NCBI GenBank assembly: GCA_022600395.1
Contig: JAHZKM010000079.1
Span: forward strand, 1-9,443
DNA length: 9,443 nt
Direction of reading: 5' to 3'
DNA from: Pseudomonadota bacterium
Lineage (GTDB): Bacteria; Pseudomonadota; Gammaproteobacteria; PS1; Pseudothioglobaceae
Position numbers and translations under genes: made by a program. Under the pieces are notes generated by a model. The model worked only from the letters and a program-made list of their open reading frames with translations, did no database searches and was not told where the DNA came from. The stretch's first letter is position 1. Each line of letters starts with the position of its first letter. Positions 1-6,803 of this stretch are shown here, piece after piece.

Positions 1-584
1 AGGGTAAGTCCATGTCCAGCATTAACTTGCAGCCCAATAGAATGTGCATAAGTTGCCATAGATTTAATGCGTTCAAACTCTTGTTGTTGCTCCACGCCAT
101 GAGCATCAGCATAGTGTCCAGTATGCAGCTCAATGACTGGCGCACCACATTCACGAGCTGCATCAATTTGATCTTTTTGCGCATCAATAAAAAGCGATAC
201 AATAATATTGGATTCAGCCAGTTGGGCGCATACATCCGTCATTCTTGGAATTTGGCTGGCAACTTCAAGACCACCTTCTGTGGTTAGCTCCTCGCGCTTT
301 TCAGGCACTAGACAACAGTCTTCTGGCTTGATTCTATCAGCAATAGCAATCATTTCGTCAGTTGTTGCCATTTCTAAGTTCATTTTAGTGGTGAGCTGTT
401 CTCGCAAAATTTCAACATCAGCATCTTGAATATGACGCCTATCTTCGCGTAAATGCAGGGTAATGCTGTCAGCACCAGACTGCTCGCATAGTAATGCCCC
501 ATCAATTGGAGATGGATAGTGAGTGCCACGTGCCTGCCTTAAGGTAGCTATATGATCGATGTTAACGCCTAAATAAATACTCAT
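1..584 (-). CDS. pdxJ: Pyridoxine 5'-phosphate synthase PdxJ (3' end outside window)
   Basis: PdxJ condenses 1-deoxy-D-xylulose 5-phosphate with 3-amino-2-oxopropyl phosphate to give pyridoxine 5'-phosphate, the last ring-forming step of the DXP-dependent vitamin B6 pathway in the cytosol. The frame is open from an ATG at 584 to the window edge, giving 194 codons of a protein usually about 240 long. It begins [17 protein letters not shown], the family N-terminus, with His11 in [13 protein letters not shown] follows at about 44-52, then NLEMA with Glu71, [10 protein letters not shown] near 90-99 and [14 protein letters not shown] with His191 lies at the very end. His11, Glu71 and His191 match the known active-site residues. 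The start lies 6 bases after the recO stop, so the two are probably co-transcribed. Only the last barrel elements are missing, and nothing suggests damage. Confidence 0.97.
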   Translation of the reverse strand, partial: MSIYLGVNIDHIATLRQARGTHYPSPIDGALLCEQSGADSITLHLREDRRHIQDADVEILREQLTTKMNLEMATTDEMIAIADRIKPEDCCLVPEKREELTTEGGLEVASQIPRMTDVCAQLAESNIIVSLFIDAQKDQIDAARECGAPVIELHTGHYADAHGVEQQQEFERIKSMATYAHSIGLQVNAGHGLT

Positions 585-590
585 AATCAG

Positions 591-1280
591 TTATTTTCCA
601 AAAAATAATGCTCGACTTTGTAAAGGTTTACTACCTAACAAAGGGTTTAGTCTCTGGCGATTTAAATCTCGACAAGCCTTAAGTTGCTCTATATTTGGCT
701 TGTTATTAATATCATCCACCAGCAACTGGTTAATTGATTTCCCTGATATTTTACCTGTTAGACTTCGAGCAAACCCACCTTGATGTTGATATTCATAACT
801 TGCATCTAGCTGAATTTCATCTCCTGATATATCGTAAGAAAAGTCTATACCGTAACCCAACTCTTGCAATAAGTTATGCTCAAATAATCGCAACAACCAA
901 TGGCTTGATGCTGTATCAATTGTGGCCAAATTTTCGATAAACCTTTTATAAATATCAAACAATTCGAAATAAGGGTCTTGCTCATGCAAAAGTCTTGAAA
1001 TGAGCTCGTTAACATACATACCTAAAATAAGGTTTTCACCCTTAAGCTGTCTAGGTGTATCGTCCGCCTCCCAATGGCTAAGACTTTTTAGCTCCCCTTT
1101 CCCATAATAAGAAATTTTCAGATGCTGGAAAACTTGGATTTGTGTTTTAGAATTACGTAAACCACGGCCTACTAGTCTAATTTTGCCATGTTCAAGCGTT
1201 AAAAAATCAAGCAGCAGAGAACTATCTTTAAAAGCCCTTCGATGTATTAAAAAAGCTGAGTTTAGTTCGATTTTTCTCAT
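591..1280 (-). CDS. recO: DNA repair protein RecO
   Basis: RecO is a cytosolic recombination mediator that works with RecR to load RecA on SSB-coated single-stranded DNA in the RecF pathway. The 229-residue product has the typical N-terminal OB-fold: FLIHRRAFKDSSLLLDFLT at about 10-28, then EHGKIRLVGRGLRN and a basic stretch, with KGELKSL at about 61-67. A helical C-terminal domain follows (LYVNEL-like helix GMYVNELISRLL near 87-98). I see no CxxC zinc-binding pair, as in the E. coli-type protein. Length is close to the usual 230-250. It starts within a four-base ATGA overlap with the stop of the upstream DUF457 gene and ends 6 bases before pdxJ, so translation is probably coupled. Position after era and before pdxJ supports the call. 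Confidence 0.93.
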   Translation of the reverse strand: MRKIELNSAFLIHRRAFKDSSLLLDFLTLEHGKIRLVGRGLRNSKTQIQVFQHLKISYYGKGELKSLSHWEADDTPRQLKGENLILGMYVNELISRLLHEQDPYFELFDIYKRFIENLATIDTASSHWLLRLFEHNLLQELGYGIDFSYDISGDEIQLDASYEYQHQGGFARSLTGKISGKSINQLLVDDINNKPNIEQLKACRDLNRQRLNPLLGSKPLQSRALFFGK

Positions 1281-2203
1281 AAAAGCTTATCCCCAAACAT
1301 CTCATCAGTATTAAAGATTCTTTCCCCTCTATAAGGCTTTACAGTTTTCCAGGTATTATCAGAAAAGGTTGCAATGACAAAACTAAAAGCTGGATTAGCA
1401 ATCGTGCCCATTCTTAAATCTTGCAAAATCAGTTGGTTATTCTCTATTTTTAAATTATAAAATTCACTTGAAAAATTCGAATACTTGCTAACTAAATCGG
1501 GCGCTATTTTTTTTAATTGATGATTTTTAGCAATAGTTGTATCGACTCCTTTGCGACCAAATATATCAACAAAATATTGTCTAATGATGTCATCTTCGAT
1601 AATAACAACTCTCCATATAAAACTATTAAAAGGTGTAGGAGTAGCAAAAGCTTTTCCATCTGGAACAATTAGTTGTTGCATAGCAAAAGTAAACAATAAG
1701 TAAAATTGCGAGAAAAAAAGCGCAATAGTATTAAATGATACTTTTTTAATAAAAAGTAATTTTCGTTTAAAAAATAAGTAAAAAACGCTAACAACTAATG
1801 GAATTGTATAAATAGGATCTATAATAAAAATTGACCCTATCATGATTTTAGAATCGCTAAATGGAAGCAGTAAAGATGTTCCATAAATTGTGAAACTATC
1901 AAGTATTGGATGCGTTACTAGCGTGAGAAAAGCTAAGATTAACCATTTTGAATAACTAATTAATCCAAAAACCTTATGTAAAAAAAATGCGACCAATGGA
2001 GCGATCAGCGATAGATAAAACAAAGAGTGGGAGAATCCTCTATGCTTAATCACACTTGTCAAAGGATCTGCATATTTTAAAAAAATATCTAAATCAGGTA
2101 TGGTTGCCAATAATCCAGAGATTAAGGCAATTTTAGCTGTTTTTTTTGGAGAAACAGCAATCCCAATAGCTGCACCTAAGCTAAATTGTGTAATTGAGTC
2201 CAT
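1277..2203 (-). CDS. DUF457/YfhP-type membrane-bound metal-dependent hydrolase family protein
   Basis: This 308-residue integral membrane protein belongs to the DUF457 (YdjM/YbcI/YfhP) family, usually annotated as inner-membrane metal-dependent hydrolase; the substrate is unknown. The family acid and histidine pattern is visible: PDLD (Asp37, Asp39), HRGFSHS (His54, His59), THPILD (His98, Asp102) and IDPIY (Asp129). Hydrophobic segments lie near 60-80, 86-105, 121-147 and 157-178. A PTPFNSFIWRVV motif near 189-200 precedes a soluble C-terminal part of about 100 residues, as I recall for YfhP-like members. It sits inside the rnc-era-recO-pdxJ operon, 11 bases after era and overlapping recO by 4, a place where most gammaproteobacteria have no gene. 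Its DNA has many A/T runs and looks more AT-rich than its neighbours, which could mean weak constraint or a later insertion. The family call is firm; the function is not. Confidence 0.85.
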   Translation of the reverse strand: MDSITQFSLGAAIGIAVSPKKTAKIALISGLLATIPDLDIFLKYADPLTSVIKHRGFSHSLFYLSLIAPLVAFFLHKVFGLISYSKWLILAFLTLVTHPILDSFTIYGTSLLLPFSDSKIMIGSIFIIDPIYTIPLVVSVFYLFFKRKLLFIKKVSFNTIALFFSQFYLLFTFAMQQLIVPDGKAFATPTPFNSFIWRVVIIEDDIIRQYFVDIFGRKGVDTTIAKNHQLKKIAPDLVSKYSNFSSEFYNLKIENNQLILQDLRMGTIANPAFSFVIATFSDNTWKTVKPYRGERIFNTDEMFGDKLL

Positions 2204-2214
2204 TAAATATAGTT

Positions 2215-3099
2215 TTAATCATATCCTAAAGAAGCGAGTGATCTTTTCGAATCTGACCAGCCAGTAGAAACTTTAACCCAAAGTCTTAAAAAGACTTTAC
2301 GCTCTAAAAATCCTTCGATACTTTGTCGTGCTTCAGTGCCAATTTGTTTTAACATCTCGCCTTTATTGCCGATCACAATATTTTTTTGGGATTCTTTCTC
2401 AACAAAAATACGTGCAGCAATGCGTTGCATATTGCCGTCTAACTCATACTGCTCGATTTCCACTGTTAAATCATATGGTAGCTCATCTTCCAAATGACGC
2501 ATGAGTTTTTCACGAATAAACTCTGCAACAACAAATTTTTCTGAACGATCAGTAATATAATCTGCATCAAAAATCATCTCTTGTTCAGGCAAATGTTTTA
2601 AGATTAAAGTTCTTAATGCAGCTGTATCTTTCTTTTGAAATGCCGAGAGCGGGAAAAGATCAGTCGGCTGATATTTTTGTGCGATTTTTTCCAAAAATGG
2701 CAAAACCGCTTGAGGTGATGACAATTTATCAATTTTGTTAATACACATAACAACAGGCACATCGACTTGCGAAACATGCTCTAAAACACGGGCATCTTCC
2801 TTAGTCCACTTACCCACTTCTAATAGCCATAAAATCATATCTACATCTTTAATGCTAGAACTTGCTGCACGATTCATGTAGGCGTTTATGGCTTTTTTAT
2901 TTCCAATATGGACACCCGGCGTATCTACAAAAATCATTTGGTATTGATCTGTTGTATCAATCGCATGAATACGATGACGAGTTGTTTGCGGGCGATGAGA
3001 AGTGATTGATAATTTCTGCCCAATCAGCTCATTAACCAAGGTTGATTTACCTACATTAGGCTTGCCAACAACTGCAATAAATCCGGCTTGAAATCCCAT
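2215..3099 (-). CDS. era: GTPase Era
   Basis: Era is an essential GTPase that binds the 3' end of 16S rRNA and assists 30S subunit maturation at the inner face of the membrane. All GTPase motifs are present in the 294-residue product: the P-loop GKPNVGKST at 12-20, the switch I region SHRPQTTRHR at 34-43, DTPG at 59-62, NKID at 121-124 and the SA motif at 152-153. A C-terminal KH domain for RNA binding carries GNKG at 244-247, followed by the usual LKQIGTEAR and FLRLWVKV segments. Its start codon shares one base with the rnc stop (TAATG), an arrangement that favours translational coupling. The neighbourhood with rnc and recO is the conserved one. Length and motifs are ordinary. Confidence 0.98.
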   Translation of the reverse strand: MGFQAGFIAVVGKPNVGKSTLVNELIGQKLSITSHRPQTTRHRIHAIDTTDQYQMIFVDTPGVHIGNKKAINAYMNRAASSSIKDVDMILWLLEVGKWTKEDARVLEHVSQVDVPVVMCINKIDKLSSPQAVLPFLEKIAQKYQPTDLFPLSAFQKKDTAALRTLILKHLPEQEMIFDADYITDRSEKFVVAEFIREKLMRHLEDELPYDLTVEIEQYELDGNMQRIAARIFVEKESQKNIVIGNKGEMLKQIGTEARQSIEGFLERKVFLRLWVKVSTGWSDSKRSLASLGYD

Positions 3100-3767
3100 T
3101 ATTTATTCTCCTTTAGGCTCTCTAACAATGCTTGTGCACAAGCTTGTTCCGCGCGTTTTATACTTTTAGCATCTTGATCGATTTGAATATTCTGATCTTT
3201 AAGAAAACAGTTCACCGTAAAAACAGCGTTATGATCTTTCCCCACAGTTTTTGTTAGCGTATATCGAGGCAAAGCATTGCTACGCTTTTGCAAATACTCT
3301 TGGAGTTGAGTTTTAGGATCTTTAAGTGAATCATTAGGATCAATCTCATTTAACAGTTCTTGATACAAATCTAGAATAACAGTGTTAATTGTTTCCAAAT
3401 CTGAATCTAGCAAAATTGCGCCAAAGATAGCCTCAACTGCATCTGCCTGAATCGACTCACGACGATAGCCACCACTTTTAAGCTCACCAGAGCCTAAAAT
3501 TAATATCTCTGATAAATTCAATGCAAGGCCAAATTTTGCTAAAGTTTGACCTCTTACCAAGTGCGATCTAAGGCGTGACAATTTGCCTTCTTCAATATGA
3601 GCAAAGCGCTTGTATAGTTCTCGTGAAATCACCAAACCCAAAATACTATCACCTAAAAATTCTAAGCGTTCATTGTTTTTCTTACCAACACTGCGATGCG
3701 TCAATGCTAACTTAAGCAAAGATAGGTCTTTAAATTGATAGTTGAGTTTTTGCTGTAATTTTTCCAT
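3099..3767 (-). CDS. rnc: Ribonuclease III
   Basis: RNase III cuts double-stranded RNA, including rRNA precursors and structured mRNA leaders. The 222-residue protein has an N-terminal endonuclease domain with the signature ERLEFLGDS at 33-41 (Glu33, Glu36, Asp40) and ADAVEA with Asp109 and Glu112, matching E. coli Glu38, Glu41, Asp45, Asp114 and Glu117. A double-stranded RNA binding domain covers about 152-219, from KTQLQEYLQ to the basic helix AKSIKRAEQACAQALL. The start ATG at 3767 gives an N-terminus that aligns with the first helix of the family; no clear Shine-Dalgarno sequence precedes it. It is the first gene of the minus-strand operon, and lepB, the common upstream partner, is absent. 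A Cas6-like gene is divergent, 37 bases away. Confidence 0.97.
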   Translation of the reverse strand: MEKLQQKLNYQFKDLSLLKLALTHRSVGKKNNERLEFLGDSILGLVISRELYKRFAHIEEGKLSRLRSHLVRGQTLAKFGLALNLSEILILGSGELKSGGYRRESIQADAVEAIFGAILLDSDLETINTVILDLYQELLNEIDPNDSLKDPKTQLQEYLQKRSNALPRYTLTKTVGKDHNAVFTVNCFLKDQNIQIDQDAKSIKRAEQACAQALLESLKENK

Positions 3768-3804
3768 CTATAATGACACGATATCCATTTAACAATTATT
3801 TTGT
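3768..3804. promoter_or_regulatory. Divergent intergenic region between rnc and the cas6-like gene
   Basis: This 37-base AT-rich gap must hold start signals for both genes unless transcripts enter from outside. On the plus strand a perfect TATAAT lies at 3769-3774, with only a poor -35 in the end of rnc; it would give a leader of about 24 bases for the cas6-like gene. On the minus strand TTGCCA (3811-3816) and TTAAAT (3787-3792), spaced 18 bases, could drive rnc. Each proposed promoter reaches into or abuts the other gene's start, so the two would interfere. Neither gene has a recognisable Shine-Dalgarno sequence here. These are pattern matches only. Confidence 0.4.
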
Positions 3805-4473
3805 ATGTTTTGGCAAGAAGACACCAATGAAGAACATTTTACGCTTCCTGAGAGGATTCAAGAGGTTAGCTTTAAAATCCAGTCAAAAATACTGCCAATG
3901 GACCATAGTTTTTTGTTGGCACAAGCCCTTCTTCGAGAATTACCATGGTTAGCTGATATTAATGCCGGCATTCATGATATTGGTGTGGCTGATGGCAATG
4001 GCTGGGAACAAAGCAAAACAGGTGGATTCTATCACCCTTCAAAACGCTCAAAGCTTACCTTACGTATTAACCAGGAGCATCTAAAAGATGCAGAGTTACT
4101 GGTTGGCAGAACCCTTGATTTAGGTGATTATGAAATCAAAATAGTCAAATTCATCGGTAATAGACTGTTGAGTGATTTACCTGTTTTGTTTGCCAAAAAA
4201 GTGGCCTGTGAAGAAAGCTTAAGTGAAGAGGATTTTTTAAAATTATGCTATCAGCAATTAGCTGAAATGGGTATTCAAGTTAAAAAAATGATGGCAGGTC
4301 TTGAGCATAATATTCAAACAGATAGTTGTACAATTCACACTAGATCATTAATGGTGGCCGACCTTAAAAAAGACGAATCTGTCTTATTGCAAGAAAAAGG
4401 CCTGGGTGATCATCGCTTACTGGGCTGCGGATTATTTATTCCACAAAAAGGCATTGAAACTATCGATAGCTAG
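3805..4473 (+). CDS. Orphan Cas6/Cmx6-like protein (CRISPR RNA endonuclease fold)
   Basis: The 222-residue product resembles the Cas6/Cmx6 (type I-MYXAN) family of RNA endonucleases, which cut CRISPR repeat transcripts. Visible landmarks, recalled from the family: a first strand VSFKIQSKILP at 21-31, then MDHSFLLAQALLRELPWL at 32-49 (family pattern DHGYxLYxAL), GIHDIG at 55-60, LTLRI at 84-88, LVGRTLDLGDYEI near 99-111, LFAKKV at 128-133, and at the C-terminus SVLLQEKGLGDHRLLGCG (192-209), a glycine-rich loop ending in GLFIPQKGI. His34 and His57 are the best candidates for a catalytic histidine. No repeats or other cas genes are in the window, so its RNA substrate is unknown and the role may not be CRISPR defence. 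The start at 3805 is needed for the first strand; no Shine-Dalgarno sequence is evident. A thioredoxin-domain gene follows after 69 bases. Confidence 0.72.
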   Translation: MFWQEDTNEEHFTLPERIQEVSFKIQSKILPMDHSFLLAQALLRELPWLADINAGIHDIGVADGNGWEQSKTGGFYHPSKRSKLTLRINQEHLKDAELLVGRTLDLGDYEIKIVKFIGNRLLSDLPVLFAKKVACEESLSEEDFLKLCYQQLAEMGIQVKKMMAGLEHNIQTDSCTIHTRSLMVADLKKDESVLLQEKGLGDHRLLGCGLFIPQKGIETIDS

Positions 4474-4478
4474 CTTAT

Positions 4479-4507
4479 TTGCATTCACATAGTTTTCAGT
4501 CTACAAT
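4479..4507 (+). promoter_or_regulatory. Candidate sigma-70 promoter for the SoxW-like gene
   Basis: TTGCAT at 4479-4484 and TACAAT at 4502-4507 are separated by 17 bases. The -10 hexamer matches the consensus at five of six positions, the -35 at three. Transcription would begin near 4514, leaving a leader of about 29 bases that contains the ribosome binding site GGGGAG at 4532-4537, five bases before the ATG at 4543. If real, the thioredoxin gene can be expressed apart from the cas6-like gene. Confidence 0.4.
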
Positions 4508-4542
4508 TCTAAGTATTAATCACACAACTTTGGGGAGAGTTT

Positions 4543-5574
4543 ATGCGTATCTTATTACTAATATTATTGTTTGTATTTTCAATCAATATCTCCGCTCAAG
4601 AGGATAAAAAGCAAGGTGAATTTTTAGGTGCAAGAATAGTTGATGAACTACCTAATTGGCTCAAAGTCTCGTTTATGGATTTTTCTGAAGATCTAAAAGA
4701 AGCGACTGATGAAGGCAAGCATATAATGATTTATTTTCATCAAGATGGTTGCCCTTATTGTGCCAAATTAGTGGAAGATAATTTCCATGACGAAAATTTA
4801 GTTGCTAAATTAAAAAAAGATTTTGACGTGATTGAAACCAACATGTGGGGTGATCGCGAGCTAACTGATTGGCAAGGAAATAACTACACTGAAAAAGAAT
4901 TTTCAGCACACATGAAGGTTCAATTCACACCTACTATTTTATTTCTTGATTCACAAGGTAAAAACGTACTTAGACTCAATGGCTACCAATCTATTGAAAA
5001 AATGCACGCAACCCTAGATTACATTAGCAATAAAGATTATCTTAATCAATCTTACGCAAGCTATATTAACACTCTAAAAAAAGACAAGTCTGGTGCACTT
5101 AATGCACACGCTATTTTCGAGAAAGGCCCACACATGCTTACTCGTAATATGCAAATGCCAGCTAATAAATACTTAGCCGTATTTTTTGAAGAACCAAACT
5201 GCCAAGAATGTGACAATTTTTATCAAACACTCATGCCACTTGAAGAAACCCAAAGCCACCTTAAGAAAATGCAAGTTGTGCGTTTTAACGCCTTATCAGA
5301 TGAAAAACTCATCACCCCATCAGGCAAGCGCACCACTGCTAAAGATTGGTATGATGAGCTAAAACTTAGCTACAAACCTGCCATTGTATTTTTTGATAAA
5401 AATGGCACTGAGGTCATTCGTAAGGATGCTTATTTTAAGCAATTCCACCTTCACTCAATCATGACTTACACCCTCTCAGGTGCTTACAAAACCCAACCAA
5501 ATTTTCAGCGCTATATCGAACACAAGGCTGACGACCTAAGAGAAAAAGGCATTACGATTGATATTTGGAAATAA
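4543..5574 (+). CDS. Exported protein with two thioredoxin-like domains (SoxW-like)
   Basis: The 343-residue product has an N-terminal signal peptide (basic start MR, hydrophobic 3-14, likely cleavage after Ser-Ala at 17-18), so it probably acts in the periplasm. Domain 1, about 40-165, carries the redox motif CPYC (Cys70, Cys73) after MIYFHQDG and a cis-proline segment FTPTILFLD near 128-136. Domain 2, about 185-315, carries a less usual CQEC (Cys220, Cys223) after VFFEEPN and a matching KPAIVFFD near 278-285. The layout resembles SoxW-type thioredoxins linked to sulfur oxidation and cytochrome maturation, but a tandem arrangement is less common. It likely reduces or exchanges disulfides of exported partners, which cannot be named from sequence. 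A strong ribosome binding site GGGGAG precedes the ATG. No sox genes are in the window. Confidence 0.82.
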   Translation: MRILLLILLFVFSINISAQEDKKQGEFLGARIVDELPNWLKVSFMDFSEDLKEATDEGKHIMIYFHQDGCPYCAKLVEDNFHDENLVAKLKKDFDVIETNMWGDRELTDWQGNNYTEKEFSAHMKVQFTPTILFLDSQGKNVLRLNGYQSIEKMHATLDYISNKDYLNQSYASYINTLKKDKSGALNAHAIFEKGPHMLTRNMQMPANKYLAVFFEEPNCQECDNFYQTLMPLEETQSHLKKMQVVRFNALSDEKLITPSGKRTTAKDWYDELKLSYKPAIVFFDKNGTEVIRKDAYFKQFHLHSIMTYTLSGAYKTQPNFQRYIEHKADDLREKGITIDIWK

Positions 5575-5582
5575 TTCTTAAA

Positions 5583-5603
5583 GGTATTTTTTGTAAAAAT
5601 ACC
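5583..5603. terminator. Hairpin between convergent genes, likely bidirectional terminator
   Basis: A perfect 9-bp inverted repeat, GGTATTTTT and AAAAATACC with a three-base loop TGT, lies between the stop of the SoxW-like gene and the stop of the convergent yjdM. The stem is AT-rich and the following T tract is short on both strands, so it is not a strong classical terminator. Its placement between converging genes still makes a terminator or 3'-end stabilising stem the most likely role. Confidence 0.6.
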
Positions 5604-5610
5604 AAGCCAA

Positions 5611-5940
5611 CTAAACTTTTCTCACAAATTCTGATTTAAGCTTCATTGCGCCAAAGTCAGCGATTTTGCAATCAATGTTATGATTACCTTCGCACAGGCG
5701 AATGTTTTTAACCTTGGTACCAACTTTAACGGCATTCGAGGTGCCTTTGATTTTTAAATCTTTAATCACAGTAACTGTATCGCCATCAGAAAGTGTATTG
5801 CCATTGACGTCTTTAACCACATCCTCTTGCTCATTTAAATCATCCACTGAAAACTCAGTTGCACATTCAGGGCAAATAAACAGATTGCCATCTTCGTACA
5901 CATATTCAGATTGACATTGTGGGCAATTAGGCAAACTCAT
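5611..5940 (-). CDS. yjdM: YjdM/PhnA zinc-ribbon protein
   Basis: This 109-residue protein matches the YjdM family (formerly PhnA, named from a position near phosphonate genes in E. coli but not needed for C-P bond cleavage). The N-terminal zinc ribbon is clear: CPQC at 6-9 and CPEC at 23-26. A C-terminal beta-barrel domain follows with [20 protein letters not shown] (44-61 region) and [18 protein letters not shown], which are typical family segments, ending in the usual hydrophobic strand [11 protein letters not shown]. Length equals the family norm of about 110. It begins 8 bases after the thyA stop and is probably the last gene of the lgt-thyA-yjdM unit. Its cellular role is unknown; do not read the old name as evidence for phosphonate use. 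Confidence 0.92.
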   Translation of the reverse strand: MSLPNCPQCQSEYVYEDGNLFICPECATEFSVDDLNEQEDVVKDVNGNTLSDGDTVTVIKDLKIKGTSNAVKVGTKVKNIRLCEGNHNIDCKIADFGAMKLKSEFVRKV

Positions 5941-5948
5941 GTTTTCTC

Positions 5949-6803
5949 TTATACGGTAAATGGATATTTAATAGGATCATGATGCTCGTAACCAACCAAT
6001 TCAAAATCATCCATAGTAACCCAAGTTTCTAGATCTTCCAGAGTTTTAATATTTGGATTAATTTTTAAACTTGGTAGTGGCAAAGGCTCACGACCCACTT
6101 GCTGATTTTTAAAGATATCCACCTGATTTTCATACAGGTGAACATTAGATAGATGATGGCGCATTTTTTTAGCTTTTTTGCCAGTAATTTGCGCAGTAAT
6201 CAAAAGTAAAAATGCCACTTGAAAATGATTAAAAGGCTGGCCAAGTGCATAGTCACTACTACGCTGATAGCTTTCTAAATACAAATCATCGCCTAGCAAA
6301 TTAAAATGGTGCGTGTGCATACATGCTGGCAAGCAGGCGCGATGAATAAGATTGGGGTGATTAAAAGTCATAATCTCACGCCTGTCATCAATGCCTTGAG
6401 ATAAATCCGTTACAATCTTTTTGTATTGATCTAGAGGTTCATCATCTTGAATACCGGGGAATGCACGCCCTATTACACCATAACACATGCCCATATCGTC
6501 TTCACCTTTACGATGCGGATTATCAAGCCAAGCTTGATTGTCGTTAGCATTCGCATTCCAAGTGTTACAACCTATCGCTCTAAACTGCGCTGCAGAGTTA
6601 TAACCACGGATATAACCCAACATCTCAGCAATAGCAGATTTCCAAAAAAGTTTTTTGGTGGTGACTACAGGTACGGTTCCATCAGACAAATCATACTCAA
6701 AAGTGGCGCCAATAATGGCGAGTGTTTTTTGACCTGTGCGGGCATTTTCTAGCCACACACCTTCGTCTAAAATTTGTTTTCCAATATCAATATATGCTTT
6801 CAT
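5949..6803 (-). CDS. thyA: Thymidylate synthase ThyA
   Basis: ThyA makes dTMP from dUMP with methylenetetrahydrofolate as methyl donor and reductant. The 284-residue product is of the Vibrio-like type, with an N-terminus containing [10 protein letters not shown] and [17 protein letters not shown] (about 44-60). The nucleophile is Cys161 within [11 protein letters not shown]; the family more often has Pro before this Cys, here Ala. [13 protein letters not shown] at 180-192 supplies Arg181, Asp184 and Asn192 for nucleotide binding, but has Ser183 where Cys is usual. His222 and Tyr224 in NVHLYENQ complete the dUMP pocket. The end [10 protein letters not shown] is typical. All catalytic residues I can place are present, so activity is expected. 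The start overlaps the lgt stop by four bases (ATGA), the common lgt-thyA pairing, giving coupled translation. Confidence 0.96.
   Translation of the reverse strand: MKAYIDIGKQILDEGVWLENARTGQKTLAIIGATFEYDLSDGTVPVVTTKKLFWKSAIAEMLGYIRGYNSAAQFRAIGCNTWNANANDNQAWLDNPHRKGEDDMGMCYGVIGRAFPGIQDDEPLDQYKKIVTDLSQGIDDRREIMTFNHPNLIHRACLPACMHTHHFNLLGDDLYLESYQRSSDYALGQPFNHFQVAFLLLITAQITGKKAKKMRHHLSNVHLYENQVDIFKNQQVGREPLPLPSLKINPNIKTLEDLETWVTMDDFELVGYEHHDPIKYPFTV

Noticed and set aside
12..429. Plus-strand open frames of 91 and 73 codons.
   Set aside because: They lie antisense to pdxJ, whose conserved motifs run through the whole stretch on the minus strand.
734..940. Plus-strand open frame of 68 codons.
   Set aside because: It is antisense to recO and its product has no recognisable features.
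4460..4475. Palindromes CTATCGATAG and GCTAGC at the end of the cas6-like gene.
   Set aside because: They are short, lie within the last codons and stop, and have no T tract or partner copy.
3768..5610. A possible CRISPR array near the Cas6-like gene.
   Set aside because: I read both sides of the gene and found no regularly spaced direct repeats; the intergenic gaps here are only 37, 69 and 36 bases.
5702..5914. Plus-strand open frame of 70 codons.
   Set aside because: It is antisense to yjdM, which has clear zinc-ribbon cysteines.
6447..6752. Plus-strand open frame of 101 codons.
   Set aside because: It is antisense to thyA, which is conserved over this stretch.
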